Source of the DNA: Erythrocercus mccallii
Taxonomy: Eukaryota; Chordata; Aves; Passeriformes; Dicruridae
Assembly: GCA_013397435.1 (NCBI GenBank)
Contig: VZRG01001320.1
Coordinates: forward strand, 124,001 to 188,000
Direction: 5' to 3'
Length of the DNA: 64,000 bases
How positions within the stretch are numbered: position 1 is the first letter of the stretch; each line of letters starts with the position of its first letter. This document shows, piece by piece, positions 29,001 to 44,000 of the stretch. The notes below the pieces were generated by a model. The model was not told where the DNA came from and ran no database searches. It saw nothing but the letters and a program-made list of their open reading frames with translations. Position numbers and translations under genes: made by a program.

Positions 29001-32000
29001 AAATTTCTGCACTCTAAATCATCATAAGAGCTTGAGCTTGTAGCAAGGCACAACAGACTGCTGCCATTTGAGATATGTCCACAGTTGTCCAGAAAAGAGT
29101 TATCCAGAAGTGAAAGCTCAAGTTCACAATCCATAGTACTGTGTGTAGAGACTGACTTGGCTCAGCTCTTTTATCTTTCCTCAGCTGATGTTTCCAAAGA
29201 TGAATAATCATGGTCTCCTTGCTCCCTGCTTCAGAGGAATTGTGAGGACCTTGATTTGGCTTTTTCTTTCCTTCCACCTCTATAAAGGCTGCTCTGACAG
29301 CACATGCATGTTCCCTCTTACTTTGCTTTTGTATCAGTGTGGATTCCAGACTCTGAATATTTGTGCCTAGTTACTGATTTTTGCATGCACTACTTCTTGG
29401 GTCAGAAAAAAGAGAGAGAGGGATTGTGTTGTTTTAATGAGCTTATCCTGGCTGAAGGCACATGGGACGTCTCAGGAGCAGAAAAGGGTTTCTGTTGTTG
29501 AATTTCAAGCCTTCCACATAACAGTGGAAATAACAGAAATTCTTTACAAAGGTTGCAAATAGTATTATAACTGACAGTCTCAGGCATCATGAACAGACAG
29601 TTCATTACCAATGCTCCTGTCATATTTTAAATGAGGTATACTACAGTTTTAGAACTGAGATCTGTGTAACTTTGTCAGATGAGTTCAATGATAAATATTA
29701 GATCTCTGTGAATTGCTAAATGAGAGTCAGGTCTCTGCTAACCCTGACAGTTCAAGGTTTTATTATGTCCAGACAGTGAGGTTTATTGAGTTTTTGTTTT
29801 GTTGCAGTTTTGACAAGATATTCCTCATTAGAAAATAGGAATATAGAGTTCAGTTCCTGAAATGAAAAAATAATACTGTTTGTTGATATCAATATTTTTA
29901 TTGGAGCACAAAGGACCCCCAGATTGTAGATCAGAGTCTCTTGTGCTAGATTCCCTTACTCAGAATAAACATACTGACATTAATTTCCCTTGTATAGTGA
30001 AGAAAACGGAAGTAATATTAGTCTTTAAATAAAATACGAGTGACTGTTTACAACAGTCAATTGCTTTTGAAAATAATTAAATCACAAAGTGAAATTTTTG
30101 GTAAGTGCAGAAGACATTTATTGGATGTGATTATTCTGATGGCATAACAAGGCTAATGAAGAATACTAATACATTTAAGGAATAAAAGGGAAGCTATTTC
30201 TTGAGTCTTTTTCAAACTTCTGGTTATGATATTCTTTTTCAGACAGAAATTGCATAAGAGAGCTGGATCAAAAATGCCTTGTGTGAAAAAGAAGACATGC
30301 GATTTAACAGAGATAGAGTTGATTTTAAAAAATGTGTGTAATTAGATGCATAATTCTTATGCATAATTTACATGCAATTATGTATGAAAATGAGCTATGC
30401 ACAGGCATAAATGGCTAGCTAAGCACCTCACACACAATCACAGTAATTTTGCACAGAAATTAAACATGCAGTTGCAAACACATTTGAAGAAAATGAAGTC
30501 CAGTGAGGAGGAAAAATTTGAATTTTTTCTGAGCAGAAATTGTGTTAAATCCTCAGTCAGGAAGGGGGGAGTAAACAGCATAGAAGTGAATGAAATATAA
30601 TCGAATATAAACCAGTTTATGTTCACTCTTGGTAGAAGAAACAAAACCAAACATACTTTACCATTTTTATGAAGTGTCAGTCTCACTAGTGTAAATTTAG
30701 TACAATCCTGAGTAAACAGTGGTGTCAAGCTGTACCACTGCTCTTCTCCTCTATCGCCCCTCCCCCAGAGGTTGTTTAGGTTGGGGGTTTGAGGAGCAAT
30801 CTCAGTGTTTTCTGGCAGCTCTTTGAACACTCTTAGTTGCTTTCTCCCTTAGGCTAGACTTTCTCTTCAGGAAGAAAAGCTAGCTGGACCATTCCCGATG
30901 CTCTAAGTAAATAATCCATTATTTTTCTTGCCGTGGCTAGAAGGTTTGGTCACAGACCAGAGCTTTTATGCTCCTGTGATGCCAACAAAGAGGTGATTCT
31001 TGCCTCAGAGTACTTATAGTACTAAAAATAAAATAAAGTGTAAAAACCCCACAGAATTTTCATCAAGCTTTTACTGCTGATTGTTTTCACAACACACTCC
31101 CAATATCTGAGCTTTCTTACTGCACCCCAGACAACTAAAGCAACAAAATACTCACTTGAGAGACATTCATACACATCTCCAAAATGTCTGTTAAAAAAAA
31201 GTTTGTATTGCGAAGTTTTTTGTAATGGTTTTATTGTCAGCTTTTAATTTATTTTCGCAGTAAAAGCGATAAAGAAACTGTTCGGTTTTCCTCAGTCTCT
31301 CAGCATTTATCCTTTGAGTCTTGAATTATCTTTTAGAAATTTTCAAGAAAATGTCTTAACATTACAATGTATATTTAAAATGAATAAATTAAATATTTAT
31401 TACATGACGTTTTAATATGTGTCTTCCCAATGACAGCTGAAAAAAAATTAGCTATTCTTGAATACAGTAATCTGAATCCAGTTGTAATCAGAATTTTACT
31501 GTTTCACTAAAGAGTATGCTTAGGATCCTTAGGGTACCTGAACCATGTATACCTTGATTAAGGTAAATGCCTAACCCTTTTAGGTTAGGCATTCCAAGGA
31601 TCATAATATGTGCTTATAATTCATAACATTTCAATTATTTTAACTTTGATTTAAGCTCTGCAATTGCTACATCTGTCTTGTCTTTTTTTTTTTCTTCCTA
31701 TTTGTAGTTCAGGTAGGCAGCTTCCACTTTTGAGGAAAAAATGGTTATATGGCCAATGCAACATCCTTTTTTTTTTTTTTCTTCTCTTGTTGTTGCCTTC
31801 TTTCATTTTCCCTAACCTTTTTTCTCCTTGTTCAGGAAAGTATGTATTTTGAATATATAGAAAACGTAGGCAAAATCTTGTGAAATTATTTAATTTACTC
31901 CTTTTCCACATCAAAAAGCATATCTTTCTTTTCAGCTAAACCAAGGCTCACTTCTTTCTTGAGGATATAGTTCTGTAGCAGAAGCACTGATAAATTGCAC

Positions 32001-35000
32001 AGTCTCAGTAGGATATGTCTGAAGGAGAGCGTTCTGGAGGCAGTGAGAGCCTAGTGCTGATCTGCATTAAGCAAAGACAGAGCTGGTAAAAGCATTCTCT
32101 GACTTTAGTTGCCTCATAATAAAAAAATCACACAGTGCATGTTTCTGCCCAAGATAAAAGGGAACAAAGACCTCCATACTTAGTGTTACGGTATTTCAGC
32201 ACTTTATCACGTTCATTCTCTCAGCTCCCTTCTGAGGTCAGATTCTGTGGCCCAGTGTGACAGTGCTATTTCTGTGTTCTCCAGAGGCCTGTGGAGTAGG
32301 AGAGAGTTGAACTATGGATTCCCCATTCCTCCTTCTTCTGTGTGCATCTCTTGTTACCAGGACACAGCACTGGCCTCAGATGTTCACACTCTCTTAAAAA
32401 CTTACACTCAAAGGTATTGGTTACCTTCAACTCTTACTACCAGCCATTGTCACTTTGAACAAATTCTTTTTGCCTTGTGCTCCGTTGTGCTACTTGATTG
32501 AACTATATGCATGAAACTGTGATTCCAAATGAGTCTGCGCAGCAGTAGAATGCAGGGTAGAAATAAATACATATGAGCTTCTAAATCAGTGGTTCTCAGC
32601 CTTTTTGAGGTTGAGTGGCACTTGAGAAAATTGGCTGTGCTCTGTACCTTGCTGAGGTCAGCTCTGAACACATGAGGAGCCATCACCTTGCTCTTTTGTT
32701 AAGTGCTTGTGTACTTGATGGTTTTATGGAAATTATAGTAAATCTGCTTATGATGTAATTTGCTACGTCATTCAGTGCTGTGTATCATTCTATAGCCAGT
32801 CTATTAGGGACTATATGTTTACTAGGAACTCCTGTGGGAGAATATGTGTATTCTTGGGTTTAGTATAGATATAGTAAGTCCTGTACTTACTGCAGAAATA
32901 TTGGATATACTACACCAGGAGATGCAGTGGTGCATTTTATGAGTAGTGAATCTGTCCCATAAATCCTGGAATTTCTGTGTATCCATTGTAAAGGAGAAAC
33001 TGCTTGATTTTGGTTTTGGTTTTTTTTTTCCTTGCTGGGTAAAGTGTGTGTGTATGCACTGCATGATGCAGTAAATCAGATAGCTCATGGACATGCCTTG
33101 CTTGTGTGTATGGTGAGTCTCACCCAAGCTATGCTAACAGGTACCTCATGGCATTGTTACATGTGCTGTTAATGTGATGTTTTCCAGCAAGCCTGTGATA
33201 CATGTGGTGTACAGCTCATTCTTACATGTGCAATCAGCATGTCCAGAATTTCTTTGCATACAGCAGCCTGGATAGTCCTGAAGCTGAAAATTTGGATAAA
33301 ATTTCCATGGGCAAGATAAGACAGTAGTAACCAAAGAAGTATAGTGGCCTTACCTAATTAAAAAACCCCAACCAATCACAAGAATAAAAGCTACCCAACA
33401 AATAAAACATTTTCAGCTCCAGATCCAGTAGGAAAGGGGAAGGAGGACACACAAAGGGAAATCCATCTACTTGAAGGAAGACAGAGGGGTGCAGTGTGGG
33501 ACATCTGAAAACTTGGGATTTACTTTCTGAATAGAGACTGAAGTGTTTGCATTAAAGCTACTGGTGCTCCAGGAGGGTTAATTAGGCAACACCAAACTGA
33601 CCCTGTGTCTTAATGCTGCACCTTCAGTCCCTAGATTGCTGCTTTTTCCCGGGTTTTCCAAACAAGTAACTGTTGGCTGCTTGCCAGATACTGTTAGATC
33701 CATGCTCCAGCACTGCTTGGGAGCTGCCATTGCCTTGTACCTGAGGCAGAGGTGAGAGTAACAAACTCCATTAGATTCTGCTCATCCATTCCAGGTATGC
33801 TCAGGAGCATCTGTATCCCCCTCTCTGACCTTGTGGAGATACTTGCACTAAGATGAGTTCACAGTAAGACCTACATCATGTTGCCTATGTATTGGGATTA
33901 TTTTAATAATTTTTTTAATTTTAGTGGCACAGGTTGGCATGTATTCTACTTTCTGTCCTGTTTGCATAAAAGTGGGACTGTCAGCATTCCTCATGGGTTT
34001 TTTTTGTTTGTTATCAATACCAACAGTTTTTGGTAGTATAATGATTTCTTTTATATGTGATACTTCTAAGTTCGGTTTATTTTGTAACTGTGAAAGTTAT
34101 CCAAATATTAGTCAAATTTTGGTAAGGTACTGTTACAGTAAAAGATTTTCACATACACATCTCTTTTATTACTGTGTTCACAGAAATTTAGCTAAACTTA
34201 TAAAAAGTGTAAACTCTTTTAAAAGAGTTTTTTATGGTTTTGATGTATTAATAGCGGGTATAAAAAGCAGTTGCAAAGAAAATTCAACTTGCTATCTGTG
34301 CATTCCCATGCTAACAATATTGCCAACTTTTGTTTAACAAACAGATGAGCTTTAAGTAAAATTACATATCCTCTATTAGTGCAGCTCCTTATACCTTCTG
34401 CTGTCTTGTGCTCTAAGTTGCTATTTCATTAATAATGCTCCTTCAGCTGTTTTTTTCCTTGACGGTTTTAACCTAAATGTATGAGATTCTTAGAAAAAAT
34501 CCCAACCATCTTTCCCAATATTATTTGAAATAACATTAACATATATTGAAATAACAATAAAATAATAGATTATTTTGCACGTCTATCTTAGGACTTGGCA
34601 TTTGTTCCAGCATTGCTGAGGGGCAGCACCCTTCAGCCATGGATGCAATATCATCTGGTAACAGAGGAAATATGTAAACTGGATCTGCTGTTCATAGACT
34701 AGTTGATCTGGATACCTCTGTTCACTATAATCCTCGTTAGTAGAGCTAGAATGTTTATGGGGAGAGGTGATAAGAGGCTGCAGAAGCATTTGCCTGGAAC
34801 TAAAGATACAAAAATTCTGCAGCTTTGAAAAGATGCAGGGTTCAATTGACTTATTCAATACCTCAGAGAGAATTCACATCCTCGTAAGTTAAAGAATCCA
34901 GAAGTCTGTGACTCGGTTTGTCTGCTGAGGTTGTACCTCTTAAACTTCTTACCGTTGAGTCACATAAAAATCATGCATACACACATTTATATGTACAGAT

Positions 35001-38000
35001 GCCTACATATGTATATATGTAAACCTTGAATTGTAATACTACTTTAGTTGGTAAAAACAGCATATTAAGAAGAAAAAATGATCCTAAAATAAATATTTTT
35101 TCCCCTTTTTCATTTTGCTAGTGTTGTTGCTGAGGCTGAAGGAATTGAGCCATTAATGAAGACCTTGAAGGCCCAGAGAGATGGCGCCGTTTCCAATGCC
35201 ATTGCCGTGCTAACAAACCTGTCCCTGCAAGAGCCATCCCGCGTCAGTATCCAGAGCCGTGGTATCATGACTGCCCTTGTGGGGCCACTGCGCTCAACCA
35301 ACAGCCAAGTGCAGAGCAAAGCAGCGCTTGCTGTGGCTGCCTTTGGTTGTGATGCTGTTGCACGAACTGAGGTAAAACTACTTGTTGAGGTGGTGTTTAT
35401 TGATAATGCTTCTAGATCTGAGGTGGGAGTTATATTAACCAGGAATCTGTTGTGTCTGACCTAGAAATCCTAAGCTTTTTAGGTAGTTACTTATTTTTGT
35501 GATACTTGTTCTGCTGAATTTCACTCAGTTTTTTAGGAGATTTTGGAAAGGGTTTTCTTGAACTTGGATTTTCATGACTGTGTTTGCTTTCACCAAATTA
35601 ATGCTTTGCAGCTTTTCAGTGACTTCAGTGAGCTTTAATAGGGCTATATCTTGATCTATATATTTAGGAGCATTAAACATCAGTGTTTCTTTCAGCTGCA
35701 ACTGTTGGCTGAATTATGAAGATGAGGGGTTCAGTCCTCTTTACTCTCCCTCAGTGTTCTGTTGCCCATTTTCAAGGCCTGAACAGCAATGTCTGACCTT
35801 GATTAATGAGATACTGGATGTACATGGAGTAAATGTATTTCAGACAAAACTCAAAATATAATTAATCCTTTGATCAGTGACATCCAGCAAGTTGAACTCT
35901 TTGCTGTTTATGAATTGGTCATAGTATTTTCTTCTCATAAATAAGAATGATGCTATGTGCATTCATAAATCATAAGCTGGGGCTTTCTCATGGGTCAAGG
36001 CTATTAATTAGGACATGAATAAGGGGCATAGATAATTAATCTACCTCTTTCAATGTCCTTAAAATGTCTTTCTCTTCAAAAATCCAAATGAGCCATATTT
36101 CCTCCAGCGTGTATAGGAAAGATACTGTAGCACACAAGAGAATAGGATGTTAATAAGATTGTCATACATACAATACAAATTCAAATGTATTGTGATGTAA
36201 ATTAGTTGCTAGGAGGCACCAGAACACAGAAAAAGCTGTGTAACTCTCTGTGGCAGTCTTGGGTTGCACAGTCTCTTTGGGTTCCACACTGTAGCCTAAT
36301 AACTGAAAAGCAGGACCGAACCAGAAGGGATGTCTGCCTTGTACCACTCTGAAGCTCCAGCCTATGCAGAGTTCACAGAAACACAGAATCCCCATAAATG
36401 ATCTTTTTTCACCCCAGTGTAGCTTTTCTACAAAGCTTGAATGTTTCGAGAGGTGAATTTCACAAGCTGTTCTTGCAGGATAGATGAAATATGTAACTGG
36501 CAATGTTTGCACTTTTTTAATAGTTAAGAAATGTAGGTGGGCTGGAACCACTCGTTGAATTGCTGCATTCTAACAATGAAGAAGTCAGAAGAAATGCCTG
36601 TTGGGCTGTTCTGGTCTGTGGAAGTGATGAACTAACTGCTATTGAACTGTGCAGGCTAGGGTAAGTATAAATAGTATAAAAAGTCAAAAAAAAATTTTTG
36701 ATGAGAGAACTCAATTTAAGTCAATCATTATACATATTTGTAGCAGAATAACAAAGCTTTCTGATAAGCTGAAACTACTTTTGCACCACATATGTTACAG
36801 ATGAAATGGTATTGATTTTAAGGAACAGAATCTTCTGACAAAGTATTAGCCTGAAGAGACTACTGTCTAGAATTATAAAACATATATTGTTTCTGTGACT
36901 GAATTAGGCTTTATATTGAAGATAACTTACATCTGTCAATATCGGGAACTACAGTGCCCCATACATTTGAAACTGAAATAAAGGTTTCAGACTAAGTTTA
37001 ATAGACAGTAAATTGTACTTACTACACACTGGTTAGATTTGATTTAGAAGCTCTGGTTAACTGCAGGTGTGCTGAAGCGTCATGGAAAAGTGGCTCTGTT
37101 TTATTTTTTAGGAACTCCTAGTTCCCTATATTAATATCTGAATTACAAAAGCTGGTTTGGGTTATAAGAATTATGACACAGGACTCCTCAGACAGAGCAA
37201 TTCTTTTCGTTACTGTTAAATTAAAATATATGTAATTACCCTGCTCCCTCTGCTGGGCACTTCTCTGGTGCCTGCACAGATACTTTAAATCCATCTATGA
37301 GGAACTTCTGAGACTCTCAGAAATTCAGATCAGGAGGGGACCTCGAAGGTGATATTATCCATCAATCCTAGTGTAAAACTGAATAAGGTACACTGACATA
37401 TTTTGGCTTGGGTACTGATATACTGATCCTGAGGGAGTTTCACAACTTTCTGAGGTAACCTGTCCCAGTGCTGGAATATCGTTACACTTAGAAGGGGTTT
37501 CTCAGTTTCAAATATCCCTTAAAACAAATCATGTCCTGCTTTCAGTGTGATTGAATAACCACTTTTTATAGCAATTTGAGTTTAACTCACTGAATTTTCT
37601 CATTTTTCATGTCCCTCTGTTTCTTTTTCATGACAAAGTAAAAATGTTAGACAAGTTTTGTTTGTATCATTTCATCACACATCTCTGAATTTCTCTAATC
37701 TCTTATGCCATTTTGAAGTACCATCTCCCAGCCTGGATGAAGTACTTAAGGTGCGGTCATACCACCATAAAAAAAGCTCAGTAATTATTTTCTCTGTCTT
37801 GCATATGGCACTGTTCTTACTTAATCCTTTTCTGTGACAGTACCAAAGCAGGACTCTTAAGTCGTGTGTCCTTCGAGTTTGACAGCATATTATTGATAAT
37901 AATACATTAAGCATAGTTTTTCAACTAGTCAGGCATTACTTCATGTTATTTTCATGTAGATCATATTTCCCTTACTTGCTCATGAGTGTCCAAGTAGGAA

Positions 38001-41000
38001 TAAGTGAAAAGGCTTATTAAAGTCAAAATGTATCTCAAATTCAGCTCATATCTCTCATCTTCCTCTGCCTCTGTGTTAAGTCAATTACCCTATTCCAGCA
38101 AGGATTAGATTGACTTTTCATGATTGATTCTTGACAAATACATAATGGCTATTTCTCATCTCTTGTTGCTTGCCAACTGATGGTTTAATAATTTGATATG
38201 GTGTTCTTGGGACACTGAAATTTGGCTGAATGATCTCTATTATAATTTCCTTGTTCATAGTTTTTTCAAAACTAGATCGTATCTTTACCCTTCACCACTC
38301 TCCAGCCATCTAGCCTAGAATTTTCCAATACAATTATAAATAGTTCCAATTTCGCTTTTGCAAATTCATAGAGTGTATGAGGTAAGTGTCCTCAGGGACT
38401 GCTAACCTTGTCTCCTCAAACTTATCCTAGACATTTCAAGACTACTGTTTCTACCTCCTTGTTAATATTACTGCCAGGCATCTGCTTGAAACCTTTCTAT
38501 AAAAACTGAAGCAAAAAAGGCATCAGACAGTTCAGTCTTTTCTGTGCCATCTGTTATGAGTTTTCTTCCCACATTGAATAAGAGACCTACATTTTCCTCT
38601 CTGACTTGTAGCATATGAAACATTTCTTTTTGTTTCAGTCCCCGAATAGTTGTGTCTCACTTTGCCTGTGCATCTTTTGGGTTTGTCTCTTACTTTTCCT
38701 GTTCTGTTGGAAGTATTAGTATTTCCATTTCTGTTTGATTCCTGGCATTTTTTTGGTTTTCATATCTTCATGGAATTTGGTACAGCTGTTTTATTTGTCT
38801 AGTTTTGGCTTATCTTTCTTCTGTACGAGGGCAATGTGCCATTGTGCCTGTAATGTCATTTGATTTGGACCCTGCTGTACACATTAGCCTTTCTTTTTTC
38901 ATTTTCACCTTTAAAATTGTTCCCTGTGTTACTTGCTGATTATCTGCAATATGATGGGGACATACAGCCTGAACTGCTCTTCCACTATCTTCTCCCACTG
39001 CTCTCTTCTGCAAGAAAAGGATGTAATTTGCCTTGCCTGAAAACTTGTTCTCTGGAATTCATCTGAATTCATCCCTTCAGAAGTCTACATTGTAGATGTC
39101 CACAGCTGAGGCTCCCTGTGTAGTTCATAGAAATATATATATATATTGTGTATACGTAAAATTGATTCCTTGGGACATGAAGAATATCTGTATGTGTGCA
39201 TAGTCACAGATAGAAAATTGAATATGTACTCTTACATGCACATATTAAGATATCCTTTTTTCCTGTTTTTTTTTCATTCCTGAACAGTCTTAGAACTGCA
39301 GTATGCAACGTTCTCCTGATTCAGTTTAGTTTATTTTCTTAGTGAGGTTTTCCGAAGTTTTTCAGGTCAAAAGTTGTCAGTTTGTGGATTTCAGCACCAG
39401 AAGAAGCTTAGGAAATAAATTCCTATCCTTCCATGTCCCCACATTACTATTTGTTTCTGTCTCCATGCTGCAAAAATCTTGCCATTCTGGTGGTGTTGAT
39501 ACAACTCCTTGTGTTTCCATGCTTGTTCATGTTTAGCAAATATCTGCCAGCTGTGCTCCCCCAAACACAGTAACAGTCCTAGACCAGAAGGATTCACACA
39601 TTGCATAATGCACAACTGGATCTGCAAATTGCTTCACAGATGGAAAGAGAGAGCAAGAGTGAGAGAGCTTGCCTGGGCTGTATCGTATGGTTGGCTCTGA
39701 TCATTATTCCTTTTACATCTTTTTTTCTCCCAAGTTCTCTATGGTGCATAACATCCTTCTAGATATGTGGCATCCTGTCTGCATTTCTTTAGGTAGCATT
39801 TAACTATGTAAAGGAATTACTTTTGCTTTTGAGCACTGCACAGTGTTTTCTTTCCCTAGAGAAGGAATTCTATGCAGCACAGCCACTCCTTGCTGGCCCA
39901 GAGGGCACAGGATAGCACTTGGAAGTGAATCTATCTTGGCCTTGGTAATGCTGAAAATTAACTCTGAGTTGTATAATGACATTTAATTAGTATTTAATGA
40001 TGAATTAGCCTTTGTATTTTATTTACCAGTGCTTTAGACATCCTAGAAGAAATTAATCTGTCAACAAAGCGTAAAAATAAGTTCAGTGAAGCTGCTCTGG
40101 AAAAGCTACTTGATAACAATCTTCCCCAAAAGTACAGCCGGATGGGATATTTATCATCAAATAATATCATTACTAATGGATTCTATGATTGTGGTCAGGT
40201 AAGATATTCTAAATAAATTCCTCTATTTAGAAAGACTAAAATTTTCCTCTTAATTTGGAAAAAGTAATGTAGCAACAGCCAAAATCTGGCTACGGAAAAT
40301 ACTTTGGTTTCTTGTCCTGAAATTGCAGAGCCGTTATACAGATATTTTTTGATTGTCTTAATGGATGAAATCATCTTCATGGTATTCTCTAGTTATGATC
40401 TTCCCAATCCTATCTGAGCTGTTCAGACCTGTCCAGATCCTTTCTCAAACTTTATTTCTTCTAGTCTCTTTCCCTGCACTATACTTAATGCTAACTTGAC
40501 ATTGTATGACTTATGGACGTTTTGTTTGTTTATTTTTACATAAGGAAGCAAAGAGTTCATATTTTCACCTCGGTCATGACCCTTTCTCTCACAAAAGAAG
40601 TGTTTGTATATAAGGACTGACTCCAGTATCACTTATTAGTGCTGTGCTCAATTTACATCTGAGAAGGACTTTTCAAAATATCCAGAAGAGTTGTAAATAC
40701 CAGTCTTACTGACAATCAGTGAAATACCTGCTCCTAAAGCACTTGGTTGCTTTTGAAAATTCCATCCTGTGTCACAGAACCTTCAGAGGCAGGAACATTT
40801 CCTTATTCTGGAACTGTTTGGAATGCTTCAAACCAATAACTACAAGCTAAAATATTTATAGACAACCTTTTCTTAGAAAGAAAATGCAATTTAGGAAGAA
40901 AATAATTTCAGATATTTTGAATGGCTTTATAAGTTCTTACACAGTTTTTGGTTTAAGATTAGGAATTCGAAATTACTGTTTAGGTATCTTTTAAATATAT

Positions 41001-44000
41001 TTTTTTCTCTGCATCTTTAACTGAACAGAACACCTTGTATTTTATGCTAATTTTCTTGTAGGTAAAACATGGAGGGAAATTTTTGTCTTTGGAAGAATTG
41101 AGCAAGCAAGAGCTTACTGACCGTCGGGCAATATTCTTCATTAATGCTAAACCCCAAGAAATGTGAGTCATGTTAGATCTACTAGCATTTGTTGCAATAG
41201 CTCATCTTTTTAATGGTTTTCACTGTTTCTAGTACAAACTTCTATCTGTCTATCATCTATCTATCTATCTATCATCTATCTATCTATCTATCTATACACA
41301 CACACACATATAAATTAGAGACATCTATTTTATTCCCAGCACAGTGCTTTTATGTCCTAGGAGGCAAAACATTTGTATTTTATATAACAAGAATTTGGAA
41401 AATAGCTTACTCAGTTGAGTTGCTTTATTTATCTTAGCCTTGAAGACTCATTCATTTAACACTCTTTGACTCCTGATAATGGGACACCCAGTGTTTTATT
41501 AGTTATAACAAAGCTTGTTGTCTGCTCTAATAATTATGTCATCTGAGCTGAATGTCAACATTCAACTATGGAACCTATGATTTGATGGTCCTCTTGTACA
41601 GACAAATGCATGAAATTTCAAGCACATCATTCCAAGGGGTGGGACAAAACCAAGCATTAAGCTCTCAGGTTTGATAAAGAACCTGTGTCCATTTCTTCTC
41701 TGTTTAAGTTGAAGCCAGCCAAACAAATCTTCTTAGATTGAATGCAGGAAATTGGTATTGGGCTTGTTTAACTGGGAACGATTTCCTGTAAACAGTCTCA
41801 CAGATCAAAGATCGTTCTACCAATATTTTGCAAGTCCAGAAATTTCTTCTCTTTCAACACATCACATATTTGGATTACAGTATCATTACCTTCCCTTTTA
41901 AGCTTGTATATGACACCATAAAAATGTCTGGGAATATCTATGACAAATTAGACTTCCATGCTCTTTGTTGATCCCTAGAGCTGTCTTTAAGTATCAGGTC
42001 TTCATTCTTTGACTTTGATACAGCTTCTTGCTTTTGCATGTTGGCAGCAGCCTTACTCCCCTATTTCTTTTGTGTTCATCATTGGGCATTCACCAATCTC
42101 AGTAGGAAAAAAGAGCTCTAGCACAGGAGCTGGTGGGGCTCATTGGCAGAGCTTTAAACCAGCCTAGAAGGGGGAAAAGGACCAAGGCAAGCTGGCCAGT
42201 AATGAATAATGGGATGGTGTGTCAAAACTTGAGGAAAGGAGCACTACTGGGATCCCTCAGTCTGCCTCAGGAGGTGTTGGCTACAGTGTACCACACCTGA
42301 AATGTCTCTACATTAATGCATCCAGCATGAGGACAAACAAAGGCAATCCAGGCTTTGGCCCAGTCCCAGAGATTTGACATTGCTGACATAAGTGAAACCT
42401 GGTGGGATGGATCCTGTGCCAGGAGTGCCCTGTTGGGTGGTTACAGGCTCTTCAGGAGGGACAGACAGGGCAGGAGACGTGGAGGGGTGGCACTGTATGG
42501 AATAGAAGGGGTAGAACGTATGGATCTCACAGCTGGCAATGGTACAGTTGGGAGCCTCCGGATAAGAATCAAGGGACAAACAAATAATGCAGATGCCATC
42601 ATGGGAGTCCACTATAGACCTCCTGTCCAGGACAATGACAAATTATTCTTTGAGGAACTGAGGGACTCTTCCAAGTCAATTGCCCTTGTCCTTATGGGAG
42701 ACTTCAACTAGCCAGAAATGAACTGGGAACATCACACACCTGGTACAACCCAGGCCAGAATATTCCTAAAAACCTGAATGACAACTTTATGGAACACTCT
42801 TGGAAAGACGCCCTCCTTGATCTCCTTGTCAGCAGGTGGATCTTGTGAGCAAGTGAAGATTGGAAGCCGTCCTGGCCACAGTGACCACAGAGAGATCAAG
42901 TTTGAAATCTCTGTTAACAGAAAGAAAAATGCAAAAACCTCAGCTCTGGACCTGAGGAGAGCAGACCTCAGACTGCTCAGGGAATTAGTGAGTAAGATCC
43001 TCTGGGAACATGTTTTTGCAGATGCTGGCATCTGTCAGTGTTGATCACTTTTTAAATATCGTCTCCTAAGGGCACAAGAGCAGGCAATTCCCAAATGTCA
43101 GAAGTCAAGCAGGTGGGGCAGGATACCATCTTGGTTGAACAGGAATCTTCTCTTAAAAATAAGGCAAAAAAGGCAGACATATGCCCAGTGGAAGCAAGTC
43201 AGGTGACATGGGAAAAACAGAACCACTGCTGGCCACTGTAGGGGGAAAATTCATGTGGCAAAAGCTCAGCTGGAGTTGAAGCCAGCCAGAACTGTGGGGG
43301 ACAAGAAAACAAGTTTCTTTCAAATATATTAATGGCACCAGGCAGTGTAAAAACAATGTTGTCCCATTACAGGCTGAAGATGATCGCCTCACAGGGACAG
43401 AGACAAGGCAGAGATGTTTAACACATTCTTTGCCTCTGTCTTCAACAAGGATAACGGACCAAGGGTGCCCTGAGCTGGAGGTCCATGACTGCAGGAATGA
43501 TCAACTCCCAGCCAACCCTGAAACTGTGCCAGATCTGCTGCTCCAGATGGATCCCTACAAATCTATGGGGCCTGGTGGAATTCATTCAGGAATCCTCAAA
43601 GAGCTAGATGATGTTATTGCACAACCTCTCCTGATGATTTTTGAGCAGTCTTGGGAATACGGAGAAGTCCCAGTTGACTGGAAGCTGGTGAATGTCCTGA
43701 TTTTCAAGCAGTGCATGAAGAAGGATCCCAGAAACTACAGGCCTCTTAATTTCACTTCATCAGTGCCTGGTAAAGTTATGGAGAAGATTATTCTGGGAGG
43801 TATTGAAAAACATCTGAAAGACAACGCAGTCATTGGTCACAGCCAGCACGGCCTCATGAGAAGAAAGTCCTGCTTATCAAACCTGATTTCCTTTTGTGAC
43901 AAAGTAATCCATGGAGTTGATCAAGGGAAGCCAGTTGATGTAATGAGATTTTTGGATGTCAGTAAAGCTTTCATTGCTGTCTCTCCCAGTGTCCTTCTGC

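Larger units (their letters stand above)
22754..35121 (+). other. ARMC3 intron 9 (12.4 kb)
   Basis: The largest intron. Seen in it: a 10-bp tandem array (26979-27034), a bulged hairpin (27192-27225), a 21-bp A run (28121-28141), nested inverted repeats (31520-31600), a possible hAT-derived scrap (32583-32680) and a 20-bp palindrome (34211-34230). I recognise no CR1 or LTR. Open frames of 130-143 codons at 27982, 30438 and 33924 have no recognised homology. Confidence 0.75.

Noticed and set aside
30438..30830. 130-codon antisense frame in intron 9
   Set aside because: No homology or regulatory context.
33924..34337. 137-codon Cys-rich open frame in intron 9
   Set aside because: Suggested a membrane or secreted protein at first, but no motif, no homology and AT-driven composition.
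42313..43031. Antisense frames over the CR1 copy
   Set aside because: Shadows of the sense-strand CR1 coding sequence.
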